A stretch of DNA of 26,149 nt from an uncultured Clostridia bacterium (GCA_947632745.1 CANRQH010000007.1:1-26149), one strand, 5' to 3'. Shown: positions 8,131 through 17,609, counted from the stretch's first letter. Numbers and translations are program-made. The notes: generated from the letters alone by a model not told the origin.

Positions 8131-9715
8131 ATGGAAATTGAAGTAAACAAAGAGAAAATATGTATAAACAAATTAGTTGCAGAAAAGAAAGAATTAATTT
8201 TTGTTCAAAATGATATGATAGTTCCAGATTCAAAACCTGATGTATTAAATACAATAAATGCAACAGGTAATGTATGTATATATAAAAAGGAGGTAATGGA
8301 GGACAAAGTTAAAATAGATGGAAATGTAAATACATATATAATGTACTTGCCAGACAGCAAAGAGGACAATTTAAGAGCATTAAATTTATCTTTAGATTTT
8401 TCAGAAACAATTTCTGTGCCAAATGCAAGAGAAGGAATGATTTTAGTTACTAATGCAAAAATTAAAGACATAGAATGTAAAGTTATAAATGGCAGAAAAA
8501 TAGGCGTAAAAGTAGGTGTAGAATTTTGCATAAAAGTTTATTCAAATGAAGAAGTAGATATAATAAACCAAATTAACAATATTGATGATATTCAAACTTT
8601 ACAAGAAAGCTTTAATATAAATTCCTTAATAGGAAATGGAAATACAGTAATTTATGCAAAAGAATCTTTAAATATTGACCAAAAAGATGAACTTGCGGAA
8701 ATTTTAAATGTTGATATAAATTTAATAAATAAAGATATTAAACTCAGCTATAATAAAGTATTAACAAAAGCAGATGCAGAAGTTAAAATAATGTATTTAA
8801 CAGAAGACAATAGAATAGGAAAAATAACTCGGAACTATACCTGTTATAGGATTTATAGATATTCAAAATATATCTGAAGGAAACACATGTGACATAAATT
8901 ACGAAATAAAAAATATTGTAATTAAGCCAAATCAAGCAGAGGAGCATTCAGTATATGTAGAGTTAGAAATAGAGTCTAGTTGTATGGCATATGACAAAAA
9001 AGAAATGAATTTAATTCAAGATTTGTATAGCCCAACAATGAACTTAGAATTTTCACAAAAAAGAATATCTACATCAAACAATAAATATGAAACAACAAAG
9101 AATTTTACAGTAAATGATAAAATTCAAATACCTGGAATAGAAGATGGACATTTACTAGATGTAGAAGTAGTTCCAGATTTAGCAAATACAAAAATAACAA
9201 ATTCAAAAATAATTTATTCTGGAGAATTAAATTTGAACTTTATATTTACAAATGCAAATACACTAAATTCAAGAAATGCAAAAGTTCCATTTGAATTTTC
9301 AGTAGATAATACAGAAAAAACAGATAAAATAAATGCCCAAGCAGACTTAAGTATAGGGGATACAAGCTTTGAAGTAAATGCAAATGGGGAAGTTGATGCA
9401 AAAATAGATGTAGAGGTATTAACTAGAATAAGCAAAAATATGAACATAAATATAATAGACAACATAGAAGCTTTAGATGACCCAAATGATGATACAGACG
9501 AAGATTACAACAGTTTAATTTTATATATTGTACAGCCAGGGGACAGTTTGTGGACAATTGCCAAAAGATTTAATAGCACGGTAGAGGAATTAGGCAAAAT
9601 GAATGGCATAGAAGATGTAGACAAAATACAAATAGGTCAAAAGATTTATATACCAAAATTTAACCATATAAGGAAAGAAAATACAAATAATGAACCAGAG
9701 CAAGTCTTCGTGTAA
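8131..9715 (+). CDS. sipL: SipL-like spore coat morphogenetic protein (DUF3794 + LysM); contains one CGG +1 site
   Basis: In clostridia SipL binds SpoIVA through its LysM domain and attaches the coat to the forespore surface. The product has repeated DUF3794 segments (for example NDMIVPDSKPDVL near residue 30 and related stretches later) and a C-terminal LysM (YIVQPGDSLWTIAKRF...IGQKIYIP, about 464-511). Codon 234 is CGG (8830-8832). Reading GGA from 8831 gives GTIPVIGFIDIQNISEG, a typical DUF3794 stretch, and continues to the stop at 9715. The joined length of about 527 residues is close to known SipL proteins. The gene has an AGGAGG site and overlaps yunB, another sporulation gene, at its 3' end. 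Confidence 0.9.
8830..8832 (+). other. In-frame CGG at +1 frameshift, site 3
   Basis: Context ATA ACT CGG AAC. Skipping C8830 gives ACT GGA ACT ATA CCT and restores the SipL frame at Gly234. Confidence 0.85.
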
Positions 9716-10421
9716 AATTTATTCAAGAAGTAGAATGAAAATATTCAAGCCTAAAAAGTACAATAGAAGGCATAAAGACTATAATTCAGGATATGTTTAT
9801 TTTATAGTAGTAATAATAATTGCAATTATAATATACCTAATTATAGTTAAATCAGTTAACCCAATATTTAAAACATTATGTACAAATGAAGCACATGCGA
9901 TCGCAACAAAAATTACAAATGAAAAAACAAGTATGGCAATGCAAAATTATGATTACAACGATTTATTTACAATAGAAAAAGATGAAAGTGGGAATATACA
10001 AATGATAAATGCAAATGTGTTTACAATAGATAAAATAACTTCAGATGTTTCAGAGTATATTCAAAAAGGATTAGAAGAAGTAGAAAATACAAAAGTACAG
10101 CTATCTATTGGAAGTTTTACAGGAATAAATTTACTTTCAGGAATAGGACCTCAAATTCCGATAAAACTTTCATCTACTAGCTTTATAGATACAGAATTAA
10201 AAAGTGAGTTTATCTCTCAAGGGATTAACCAAACTCTACATAAAATTTATTTTCAAATAAATTGCAAAGTGGATATTTTAACTCCATTTGAAAGCATAAC
10301 TGAAGACATAAGTAACCAGCTTCTAATTGCAGAAAATGTAATTGTTGGGCAAATTCCAAGTAATTATTATAATTTTGAGGGATTGAATAATGCAGAAGAT
10401 GTGTTAAATACAGTAGAATAA
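9690..10421 (+). CDS. yunB: Sporulation protein YunB-like
   Basis: YunB is a mother-cell sporulation protein needed for efficient spore formation in Bacillus. Its biochemical role is not established. The product has a basic N-terminus, a membrane helix (about YVYFIVVIIIAIIIYLIIV, residues 36-54) and a conserved extracytoplasmic domain with SGIGPQIPIKLSS and NQTLHKIYFQI, which I recognise as YunB-family. The length of 243 residues matches. ATG 9690 overlaps the end of sipL by 26 bases. An internal ATG at 9735 gives a protein 15 residues shorter and is a reasonable alternative, as neither has a strong SD at ideal spacing. A hairpin follows the stop directly. Confidence 0.87.
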   Translation: MNQSKSSCKIYSRSRMKIFKPKKYNRRHKDYNSGYVYFIVVIIIAIIIYLIIVKSVNPIFKTLCTNEAHAIATKITNEKTSMAMQNYDYNDLFTIEKDESGNIQMINANVFTIDKITSDVSEYIQKGLEEVENTKVQLSIGSFTGINLLSGIGPQIPIKLSSTSFIDTELKSEFISQGINQTLHKIYFQINCKVDILTPFESITEDISNQLLIAENVIVGQIPSNYYNFEGLNNAEDVLNTVE

Positions 10422-10454
10422 CTTGCACTATATACTATCTAGTGCAAGTTTTAT
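10420..10454. terminator. Shared terminator between convergent yunB and deoD
   Basis: AACTTGCACTA (10420-10430) pairs with TAGTGCAAGTT (10440-10450), an 11-bp stem with a 9-base loop, followed by TTTTA on the plus strand. It begins at the yunB stop codon and includes the last codons of deoD on the opposite strand. Confidence 0.7.
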
Positions 10455-11141
10455 CATTGTGTTTAGTCCAACTTCTCTATCTTCAGAAGAAATATGCTCA
10501 TTTTTAAAAGTAGAATCCACAACAGTCATTAAGCAAGATGCATTTTTATTTAATTTTTTAGCATTATAAAATAAGCTAAATGCTTCCATTTCTACAGCAA
10601 GAGGAGAAAAATCTTTTGGAAGTCTATCTAAATAACTTTTAATATCTATTATATATTCATCAAATACCTCAGAACAAACAGTATTTCCAACTATTAAATT
10701 CATATTTTCACTTTTTGCAGTTTCTATTATTTTATTATTTAAAAAATCACTAGATTTAGCAAAATGACAATCTTCACTAGCAAAAGTTAAAGCATAATTT
10801 CCTTCTGTATAAGTTTCTGTGCTAAGAATTATATCAAATAAATTTAAATCTGGTACCATTGCTCCACAAGAGCCAATTCTTATAATATTATCTACATCAT
10901 AAAATTTAAAAAGTTCATAAGAATAAATTCCCATACTAGGCATTCCCATACCAGATGCCATAACAGTAACTTCTTTTCCTTTATAGTTTCCCGTAAAAAC
11001 AGGAATTCCTCTAACATTACTTACTAACTTGTAGTTTTCTAAATAATTTTTTGCGATTAATTCAGCTCTATTTGGATCTCCTGGCATTATAACATTTTTT
11101 GCAATTTCGCTAGTTTTAGCATTATTGTGTGGTGTTCCCAT
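10428..11141 (-). CDS. deoD: Purine-nucleoside phosphorylase DeoD type
   Basis: Cleaves purine ribo- and deoxyribonucleosides with phosphate, as part of nucleoside salvage in the cytoplasm. It has the hallmark N-terminus MGTPHNNA, the phosphate and sugar site region GMGMPSMGIYSYELF, RIGSCGA, the substrate motif AVEMEAFSLF and a C-terminal TVVDSTF with the catalytic-type Asp. At 237 residues it matches the hexameric DeoD family. The start at 11141 is fixed by GGAGGT seven bases upstream. The frame remains open further upstream but does not match the family there. It is transcribed against its neighbours, with its own promoter. One ACG GGA places a CGG out of frame. Confidence 0.95.
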   Translation of the reverse strand: MGTPHNNAKTSEIAKNVIMPGDPNRAELIAKNYLENYKLVSNVRGIPVFTGNYKGKEVTVMASGMGMPSMGIYSYELFKFYDVDNIIRIGSCGAMVPDLNLFDIILSTETYTEGNYALTFASEDCHFAKSSDFLNNKIIETAKSENMNLIVGNTVCSEVFDEYIIDIKSYLDRLPKDFSPLAVEMEAFSLFYNAKKLNKNASCLMTVVDSTFKNEHISSEDREVGLNTMIKLALDSI

Positions 11142-11166
11142 AAAATCTACCTCCATTTTTTTTCTT

Positions 11167-11196
11167 ATTATATCCCAAAAATAAAAAAATGTCCAA
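11167..11196 (-). promoter_or_regulatory. Promoter of deoD
   Basis: On the minus strand, TTGGAC (11196-11191), an 18-base spacer and TATAAT (11172-11167) lie just upstream of the deoD ribosome binding site. The -35 is imperfect and abuts the first GGGACCGG repeat. Confidence 0.55.
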
Positions 11197-11197
11197 T

Positions 11198-11261
11198 AGG
11201 GACCGGTTCTTTTTGGTGCATTTTCATGTTCTACAGGGACCGGTTCTTTTTTGTGCATTTT
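11198..11261. repeat. Tandem GGGACCGG repeats between deoD and pyrG
   Basis: Two near-identical 27-base units start at 11198 and 11235. Each begins AGGGACCGGTTCTTTTT and ends GTGCATTTT, with 10 bases between them. They resemble extragenic GGGACGGTTCTTTT repeats common in clostridia and often mobilised by Y1-type (RAYT) transposases. No transposase is in the window. Confidence 0.65.
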
Positions 11262-11283
11262 TTGAAAAATTGTGTAAAAGTAC

Positions 11284-11312
11284 TTGAAAAATAATAAAAA
11301 ACATATTATAAT
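11284..11312 (+). promoter_or_regulatory. Sigma-A promoter of pyrG
   Basis: TTGAAA (11284-11289), 17-base spacer and a perfect TATAAT (11307-11312). It starts a leader of about 130 bases before the pyrG ATG. Confidence 0.8.
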
Positions 11313-11323
11313 AGTTAACATAG

Positions 11324-11422
11324 AGATTAAAGATTAACACCAAATTTTTTCTAAAAAGCAATTTTTAGGAAAAAAAAAACCAAATTTTTGGTAGTTAAGA
11401 AATTTAATCTTTTTTTATTTTT
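11324..11422 (+). terminator. Attenuator-like leader of pyrG
   Basis: Three blocks, AGATTAAA (11324-11331), TTAAC (11334-11338) and ACCAAA (11339-11344), pair with TTTGGT (11387-11392), GTTAA (11394-11398) and TTTAATCT (11403-11410). A T-run follows at 11410-11422. A second ACCAAA (11379-11384) can instead pair with the same TTTGGT, which gives a competing hairpin. An inner hairpin CTAAAAA/TTTTTAG lies at 11351-11367. It ends 30 bases before pyrG and resembles transcription attenuation. I see no GGG start as used for CTP sensing in Bacillus. Confidence 0.55.
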
Positions 11423-11452
11423 TAAAAATGGTTTTTAGAAAAGGAGTAGTAG

Positions 11453-13054
11453 ATGAACACAAAATACATATTTGTAACAGGAGGAGTAGTATCAGGATTA
11501 GGAAAAGGAATAACAGCTGCATCACTTGGAAGGCTTTTAAAAAATAGGGGATATAAAGTAACAATTCAAAAATTTGACCCATATTTAAATGTAGACCCAG
11601 GAACAATGAGTCCATATGAACATGGGGAGGTTTTTGTTACAGATGATGGAGCAGAAACAGATTTAGATTTAGGCCATTATGAAAGATTTATAGATGAAAA
11701 CTTAACAACAAATTCAAGTGTAACAATGGGAAAAGTTTATTTATCTGTTTTAGAAAAAGAAAGAAGAGGGGACTATTTAGGAAAAACAGTTCAAGTAATA
11801 CCACATGTTACAAATGAAATAAAAGAAAAAATATACAGTTTTGAAGATACAGATGTAGATATAGTAATTACAGAAATTGGTGGAACTGTTGGAGATATAG
11901 AGGGCTTGTCTATTATAGAAGCAATAAGACAAGTAGGGTTAGAAAAAAACAAAGAAGATGTATTATATGTACATGTAACACTTCTTCCATACATATCAGG
12001 TTCAAATGAAATAAAATCAAAACCAACACAACACTCTGTAAAAGAACTTCAAAGTTTAGGAATTCAGCCAGATATTTTAGTATGTAGAACAGAACAAGAA
12101 ATACCTGATACAATTAGAGAAAAATTAGCACTATTTTGCAATGTACGTAAAACAAGTGTTATTCAAAACATGACAGCAGATTGCTTATATGCAGTTCCAT
12201 TAAGTTTGGAAGAAGAAGGCTTAGCAAGAGAAGCATGTAACCATTTAAAACTAGATAAATTTGTACCAGACAATTCTAAATGGGAAGAAATGATAGAAAA
12301 TATAAGAAAAATAAAAGATAACAAAAAAGTAAAAATAGCAATAGTAGGAAAATATGTAAAACTTGAAGATTCATATATTTCAGTGGTAGAAAGCTTACAA
12401 CATGCAGGATTTGCAAACAATGTTAAAGTAGAAGTAGAAATGGTAGATTCAGAAACTATTGTACCAGACAATGTAAAAGAAAAATTATCAAAATATGATG
12501 GAATAGTAGTACCAGGAGGCTTTGGAAATCGTGGAATTGAAGGAATGATTGAAACAATAAAATATGCAAGAGAAAGTGATGTACCATTTTTAGGAATATG
12601 TCTTGGAATGCAAATGGCAGTTGTAGAATATGCAAGAAATGTTTTAGGGTTAGAAGATGCAAATTCAAATGAATTTAGTAGTAAAACCCAAAACCCTGTA
12701 ATACATATAATGGAAGACCAAAAAAACATAAAGAAAAAAGGAGGAACAATGCGTCTTGGAAGTTACCCATGTGTTATAAAAGAAGGAACATTGGCACACA
12801 AAGTATATGGAAAAGAAAACATAGATGAAAGACATAGACATAGATTTGAATATAACAATGACTATAAAGAAAGACTAGAAAAAGTAGGACTTATTTGTTC
12901 AGGAACATCTCCAGATGGAGAGTTAGTAGAAATAGTAGAAATACCAAAACACAAATATTTTATAGCAGGACAATTTCACCCAGAACTTAAATCAAGACCA
13001 AATAGACCTGCACCTGTATTTATTGGCTTAATAAATGCTGCGAAAGGAGAATAA
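11453..13054 (+). CDS. pyrG: CTP synthase
   Basis: Aminates UTP to CTP with glutamine and ATP, the last step of de novo pyrimidine nucleotide synthesis. The synthetase domain opens with TGGVVSGLGKGITAASLG and contains QKFDPYLNVDPGTMSPYEHGE, which are invariant family segments. The class I glutamine amidotransferase domain carries the nucleophile Cys383 in GICLGMQM and the His-Glu pair in GQFHPELKSRP near the C-terminus. At 533 residues the length is normal. RBS AAGGAG precedes ATG 11453. The next gene starts at the base after the stop codon, so translation is probably coupled. Control may operate through the attenuator-like leader. Confidence 0.98.
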   Translation: MNTKYIFVTGGVVSGLGKGITAASLGRLLKNRGYKVTIQKFDPYLNVDPGTMSPYEHGEVFVTDDGAETDLDLGHYERFIDENLTTNSSVTMGKVYLSVLEKERRGDYLGKTVQVIPHVTNEIKEKIYSFEDTDVDIVITEIGGTVGDIEGLSIIEAIRQVGLEKNKEDVLYVHVTLLPYISGSNEIKSKPTQHSVKELQSLGIQPDILVCRTEQEIPDTIREKLALFCNVRKTSVIQNMTADCLYAVPLSLEEEGLAREACNHLKLDKFVPDNSKWEEMIENIRKIKDNKKVKIAIVGKYVKLEDSYISVVESLQHAGFANNVKVEVEMVDSETIVPDNVKEKLSKYDGIVVPGGFGNRGIEGMIETIKYARESDVPFLGICLGMQMAVVEYARNVLGLEDANSNEFSSKTQNPVIHIMEDQKNIKKKGGTMRLGSYPCVIKEGTLAHKVYGKENIDERHRHRFEYNNDYKERLEKVGLICSGTSPDGELVEIVEIPKHKYFIAGQFHPELKSRPNRPAPVFIGLINAAKGE

Positions 13055-13846
13055 ATGGAACTTACAATTGCACAATATTTCTTACTGTTTATAATATATG
13101 CAGTTTTAGGTTGGATTATGGAAGTTAGTTGTAAACTACAGGAATATAAAAGATTTATAAATAGAGGATTTTTAATAGGACCATATTGCCCAATTTATGG
13201 ATTTGGCGCTGTTGCAATTACTATTTTGCTTTCTAGGTATTCATATGACCCAGTTGTATTATTTGTAATGGCTATAATTACATGTATGATATTAGAATAT
13301 ACGACAAGTGTGGTTATGGAAAAACTTTTTAAAGCTAGATGGTGGGATTATAGCAAGCGAAAGTTTAATTTAAATGGTAGGGTTTGTTTAGGAACAGCTA
13401 TTCCTTTTGGAATATTGGGATTATTTATATTTTATGTTTTAAATCCATTTATAATTGGAATTTTTAATAAGTTAAGTGAAAATACATTAAATATAATTGC
13501 AATAACAATTTTTATATTATTTACAATAGATGCTATTATTTCAACAGTTGTAATTATAGGATTTAGAAAAACTGCAGTTCAAGTAGGTAAAGAGGGAACA
13601 CAGGATAACACAGAAGAAATAACAAAAAAAGTAAGAGAAATTTTACTTCAAAAATCTTGGCTACATAGAAGACTTGTTAATGCTTACCCAAAATTTGTTG
13701 CAATTAAATATAGAATAAAAGAAATAGAGAAAGAAATAAAGGAAAATGCTACAGAATTAAAAGACAATATAGATGAAAAAGTACAAGATGTAAAAAATGA
13801 AATAAATTACAGAAAAGACAATTTAAAAAACAGAAAAAGTAATTAG
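13055..13846 (+). CDS. Membrane protein, putative ABC-transporter type IV (PF06541-like)
   Basis: A 263-residue protein with about five membrane helices in the first 170 residues and a charged helical C-terminal tail (about 180-263). Segments such as FLIGPYCPIYGFGA, ILEYTTSVVMEKLFKARWWDYS and FNLNGRVCLG are the conserved core of the family often called putative ABC-transporter type IV. Its function is not established. The tail, rich in Lys and Glu, probably forms a coiled coil. The ATG directly abuts the pyrG stop codon, and the AAAGGAG at the end of pyrG serves as SD. A strong terminator follows. Confidence 0.8.
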   Translation: MELTIAQYFLLFIIYAVLGWIMEVSCKLQEYKRFINRGFLIGPYCPIYGFGAVAITILLSRYSYDPVVLFVMAIITCMILEYTTSVVMEKLFKARWWDYSKRKFNLNGRVCLGTAIPFGILGLFIFYVLNPFIIGIFNKLSENTLNIIAITIFILFTIDAIISTVVIIGFRKTAVQVGKEGTQDNTEEITKKVREILLQKSWLHRRLVNAYPKFVAIKYRIKEIEKEIKENATELKDNIDEKVQDVKNEINYRKDNLKNRKSN

Positions 13847-13895
13847 CAAATAATGAAACAATAAAGTAACCAAAAATAATAAGAAATAATAATAT

Positions 13896-13934
13896 AAAAA
13901 TTAGCAATGTTTGATTGACATTGCTAATTTTTTA
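13896..13934 (+). terminator. Intrinsic terminator after the pyrG operon
   Basis: AAAAATTAGCAATGT (13896-13910) pairs with ACATTGCTAATTTTT, with a 7-base loop (TTGATTG) and a run of T residues. It is the clearest end point of the pyrG transcript. Confidence 0.85.
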
Positions 13935-14046
13935 TAATATAATTTTACTTGAAAAAAATTAAGATTTAAACAAAATATAAAAATATCCATAAGGATGTAA
14001 TCGGTCAAAAAGGACGTTCTAAATAGACAGGAAGAAGGTTAAAAAA

Positions 14047-15813
14047 ATGATAAAATTATTAAAAAATTTAGGTAAAAAAGAATGTATATTTGCCATAATA
14101 TGCTTAAGCTTAGTAATTGTGCAAGTATGGCTAGAACTTAAAATGCCAGACTACATGTCAGAAATAACAGTATTAGTTCAAACAGAAGGAAGCAAAATGC
14201 AAGAAATTTTAAAAAATGGTGGGTACATGTTGCTATGTGCATTTGGAAGTTTAATATCAGCAATTATAGTTGGATTTTTTGCATCAAAAATTGCAGCAAC
14301 ATTTTCTATGAAGGTTAGAAAAAAGCTTTTTACAAAAGTGGAAAATCTAGCAATAAATGAAATAAAAAAGTTTTCTACAAGTAGTTTAATTACAAGAACC
14401 ACAAACGATATAACACAAATTCAAATGGTAATTGCAATGGGACTTCAAGTTTCTATAAGAGCACCAATTACAGCAGTTTGGGCAGTTACAAAAATTTTAC
14501 ACAAAAACTGGCAATGGAGTGCATTAACAGGAATAGGAGTTTTAGTATTAATTAGTGTCATTGCAATTTTAATGGTAATTGTTATACCAAGATTCAAAAT
14601 TGTACAAAAATTAATAGATAAAATAAATGGAGTAACCCGTGAAAACCTAACAGGTATAAGAGTTGTAAGAGCATTTAATGCAGAAAAATACCAAGAGAAT
14701 AAATTTGAAGAAGTAAATAATAAACTTACAAATCAACAATTATTTAACCAAAAAGTATTTTCAGTGCTTTCTCCAACCATGTATTTAGTTATGTACTTTT
14801 TAACACTTAGTATTTACTTTGTTGGGGCATATATGATAAAAGATGCAGGAATGGCAGACAAAATAGGACTATTTGGGGATATGGTTGTATTTAGTTCATA
14901 TGGAATGCAAGTTATAATGTCATTTTTAATGATTGCAATGATATTAATGATGTTACCTCGTGCCCAAGTTTCAGCAGGTCGTATTAATGAAGTATTAGAT
15001 ACAGAAATTTCAATAAAAGATGGAAATGTAAATTCTAATTTAACAAATGAAAAGGGAACAGTTGAATTTAAAAACGTTTCATTTAAATACCCAGATGGAG
15101 AAGAATATGTTTTAAAAGATATATCTTTCAAGGCAAACAAGGGAGAAACAGTGGCTTTTATTGGTTCAACAGGAAGTGGAAAATCTACTTTAATAAATTT
15201 AATACCAAGATTTTATGATGTAACAGATGGAGAAATTTTAGTAGATGGAGTAAATGTAAAAGACTACACTCAAAGCTTTCTACGCAATAAAATAGGTTAT
15301 ATATCACAAAGAGCAGTTATATTTAATGATACAGTAAATGCAAATATTGCATACCGGAGAAAATGGAAAAGAAAAAATTTCAAATAAAAAGATAAAAGAA
15401 GCAATAGAGGTTGCTCAAGCAAAAGACTTTGTAGAGAAAATGGAAGATGGGTATGAAACCAAAATGGCTGAACGGTGGAACTAATGTATCAGGTCGGTCA
15501 AAAGCAAAGACTTTCAATTGCAAGAGCGATAGCAAGAGACCCAGAAATATATATATTTGATGATAGTTTTTCAGCATTAGATTACAAAACAGATAGTATA
15601 TTAAGAAAAGAATTAAAAAAATACACAAAAGATGCAACTTCATTAATTGTTGCTCAAAGAATAGGAACAATTATAAATAGTGATAAAATAATAGTTTTAG
15701 ACGAAGGGAAAGTAGTAGGAGAAGGTACACATAAAGAACTACTTAAAAATTGTGAAGTATATAAGCAAATTGCTATGTCACAATTATCAAAGGAGGAATT
15801 AGAAAATGCCTAG
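14047..15813 (+). CDS. ABC exporter half-transporter, subunit A; contains three CGG +1 sites
   Basis: One half of a heterodimeric type IV ABC exporter (TM287/288, BmrCD and YfiBC type). Residues 1-310 form six membrane helices. The nucleotide-binding domain has Walker A GSTGSGKST, the signature SGGQKQRL and Walker B IFDDSFSALD with Asp in place of the catalytic Glu, as in the degenerate site of such heterodimers. The frame is broken three times at in-frame CGG (15355, 15473 and 15495). Skipping each C gives NIAYGENGK, MAEGGTNV and VSGGQKQRL in turn, and a protein of 587 residues, normal for the family. Gly483, restored by the third site, is the second glycine of the nearly invariant ABC signature. 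The gene overlaps subunit B by 8 bases. Confidence 0.93.
15355..15357 (+). other. In-frame CGG at +1 frameshift, site 4
   Basis: Context GCA TAC CGG AGA. Skipping one C gives TAC GGA GAA AAT and the family sequence NIAYGEN (Gly437). Confidence 0.87.
15473..15475 (+). other. In-frame CGG at +1 frameshift, site 5
   Basis: In the frame set by site 4, the context is GCT GAA CGG TGG AAC TAA. Skipping the C gives GAA GGT GGA ACT and the conserved AEGGTNVSGG (Gly476). The uncorrected frame stops three codons after the CGG. Confidence 0.88.
15495..15497 (+). other. In-frame CGG at +1 frameshift, site 6, inside the ABC signature
   Basis: In the frame set by site 5, the context is TCA GGT CGG TCA. 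Skipping the C gives TCA GGT GGT CAA AAG, the SGGQK signature (Gly483). This is the strongest single indication of which residue is incorporated. Confidence 0.9.
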
Positions 15814-17602
15814 AATGGGACCAAGAAGAGGGCAAAACCCAGGAGAAAAAGCAAAAGATTTCAAAGGAGCTATGAAAAGGTTTTTTTCGGAATTAAAACC
15901 ATTTAGAATTTTAATTGTAGTAGCATTAATTTTAGCAATAGCAGGTGCAGTGCTTTCAATTATTGCACCAAATCAATTATCTAAATTAACAGATGAAATA
16001 GCAAAAGGTTTAATGCAAGAAATGGATATGGTTGCTATAAAGAAAATAGCTTTAATACTCGCTTTATTTTACATATCTAGTGCTTTATTTACATTTATAC
16101 AATCAATATTAATGACAGATGTAGCAAATAAATTTGCAAAAAGTTTAAGAACCAGAATATCAAAAAAAATAAATAAATTGCCATTAAGGTATTATGACTT
16201 AAATTCCACAGGTGATATTTTATCAAGAGTAACAAACGATATAGATACAATAGCTCAAAGTATGAACCAATCTTTGGCAACATTGGTAAGTAGTGTAACA
16301 TTATTTTTAGGAACAATTTTAATGATGTTTTATACAAACTGGATAATGGCACTAACTGCAATATTTTCAAGTTTAATAGGATTTGTATTTATGTTTTTAA
16401 TATTAGGCAAATCACAAAAATACTTTATAGCAAGACAAGTTGAACTTGGAAAATTAAATGGTCATATTGAAGAAATATATTCAGCTTTAAATGTTGTAAA
16501 AGCATATAATGGACAAAAACAAGCAGATATAAAATTTGATGAATATAACAAAAATGTTTATGAAGCAAACCAAAAAAGCCAATTTTTATCAGGTTTAATG
16601 CATCCTATAATGAACTTTATAGGAAACTTTGGATATGTTGCAGTGTGTATCGTAGGGGCTTTACTTACAATGAATAATATTATATCTTTTGGAGTAATTG
16701 TAGCATTTATAACATATGTTAGATTATTTACATCACCTTTATCACAAATAGCTCAAAGCATGACATCACTTCAATCAACAGCTGCAGCATCAGAAAGAGT
16801 ATTTGAATTTATAGATGGAAAAGAAATGGTTGATGAAAGTAATTTAACTAAAAAATTAAAAAAGAACGAAGTTAAAGGAAAAATAGAATTTCAAAATGTT
16901 GTTTTTCAATATGATAATAATGACAAACCAACAATAAAAGACTTTAGCGCTGTGGCAGAGCCAGGGCAAAAAATTGCAATCGTAGGGCCAACAGGTGCAG
17001 GAAAAACAACACTTGTAAATCTACTTATGAAATTTTATGATTTAGATTCAGGAGATATAAAAATAGATGGAATATCTACAAAAGAACTTACAAGAGAAAA
17101 TATCCACGATTTATTTACAATGGTGCTTCAAGATACATGGCTATTTGAAGGAACAATAAAAGAAAATATAATTTACAATAATGAAGGAATTACAGATAAA
17201 CAAGTTCAAGAAGTATGTAAAACAGTAGGATTAGACCACTTTATAAGAACACTTCCAAAAGGATATGATGCAGAACTTTCTGAAAATGACACAGTATCTG
17301 CAGGACAAAAGCAACTTTTGACAATAGCAAGGGGAATGCTTCAAAATGCACCATTTTTAATTTTGGATGAAGCAACCTCAAATGTAGACACAAGAACAGA
17401 AGAACTTGTGCAAGAAGCTATGGATAAATTAACTCAAGGAAAAACATCTTTCATTATTGCACATAGACTTTCTACCATAAGAAATGCAGATTTAATTTTG
17501 GTTGTAAATGACGGAAATATTATCGAACAAGGAAATCATGATGAGCTTATGGCAAAACAAGGCTTCTATGCAGAGTTATATAATAGCCAATTTGAAATGT
17601 AA
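15806..17602 (+). CDS. ABC exporter half-transporter, subunit B
   Basis: The partner half of the heterodimeric exporter, 598 residues. Six membrane helices occupy about residues 30-330. The ATPase domain has Walker A GPTGAGKTT, a signature variant VSAGQKQLL, Walker B LILDEATSNVD with the catalytic Glu, and the H-loop IIAHRLSTI. It therefore supplies the catalytically competent Walker B, while subunit A has Asp at that position. The substrate cannot be deduced; drugs, lipids or peptides are all possible for this class. RBS AAAGGAGG lies within the end of subunit A, with which it overlaps by 8 bases. The frame is intact and the one CGG seen near its start (TCG GAA) is out of frame. A strong hairpin follows. 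Confidence 0.95.
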   Translation: MPRMGPRRGQNPGEKAKDFKGAMKRFFSELKPFRILIVVALILAIAGAVLSIIAPNQLSKLTDEIAKGLMQEMDMVAIKKIALILALFYISSALFTFIQSILMTDVANKFAKSLRTRISKKINKLPLRYYDLNSTGDILSRVTNDIDTIAQSMNQSLATLVSSVTLFLGTILMMFYTNWIMALTAIFSSLIGFVFMFLILGKSQKYFIARQVELGKLNGHIEEIYSALNVVKAYNGQKQADIKFDEYNKNVYEANQKSQFLSGLMHPIMNFIGNFGYVAVCIVGALLTMNNIISFGVIVAFITYVRLFTSPLSQIAQSMTSLQSTAAASERVFEFIDGKEMVDESNLTKKLKKNEVKGKIEFQNVVFQYDNNDKPTIKDFSAVAEPGQKIAIVGPTGAGKTTLVNLLMKFYDLDSGDIKIDGISTKELTRENIHDLFTMVLQDTWLFEGTIKENIIYNNEGITDKQVQEVCKTVGLDHFIRTLPKGYDAELSENDTVSAGQKQLLTIARGMLQNAPFLILDEATSNVDTRTEELVQEAMDKLTQGKTSFIIAHRLSTIRNADLILVVNDGNIIEQGNHDELMAKQGFYAELYNSQFEM

Positions 17603-17609
17603 TTTAATA

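Noticed and set aside
8984..9715. Separate LysM protein gene starting at 8984
   Set aside because: No SD precedes it, and the sequence between 8831 and 8984 in the same frame reads as DUF3794, so it is the C-terminal part of sipL.
13976..14046. Promoter or riboswitch upstream of the ABC exporter
   Set aside because: TTGAAA at 13949 has a 21-base gap to TATAAA, and only a 4-bp hairpin (ATCC/GGAT) is visible, so I do not call a feature.
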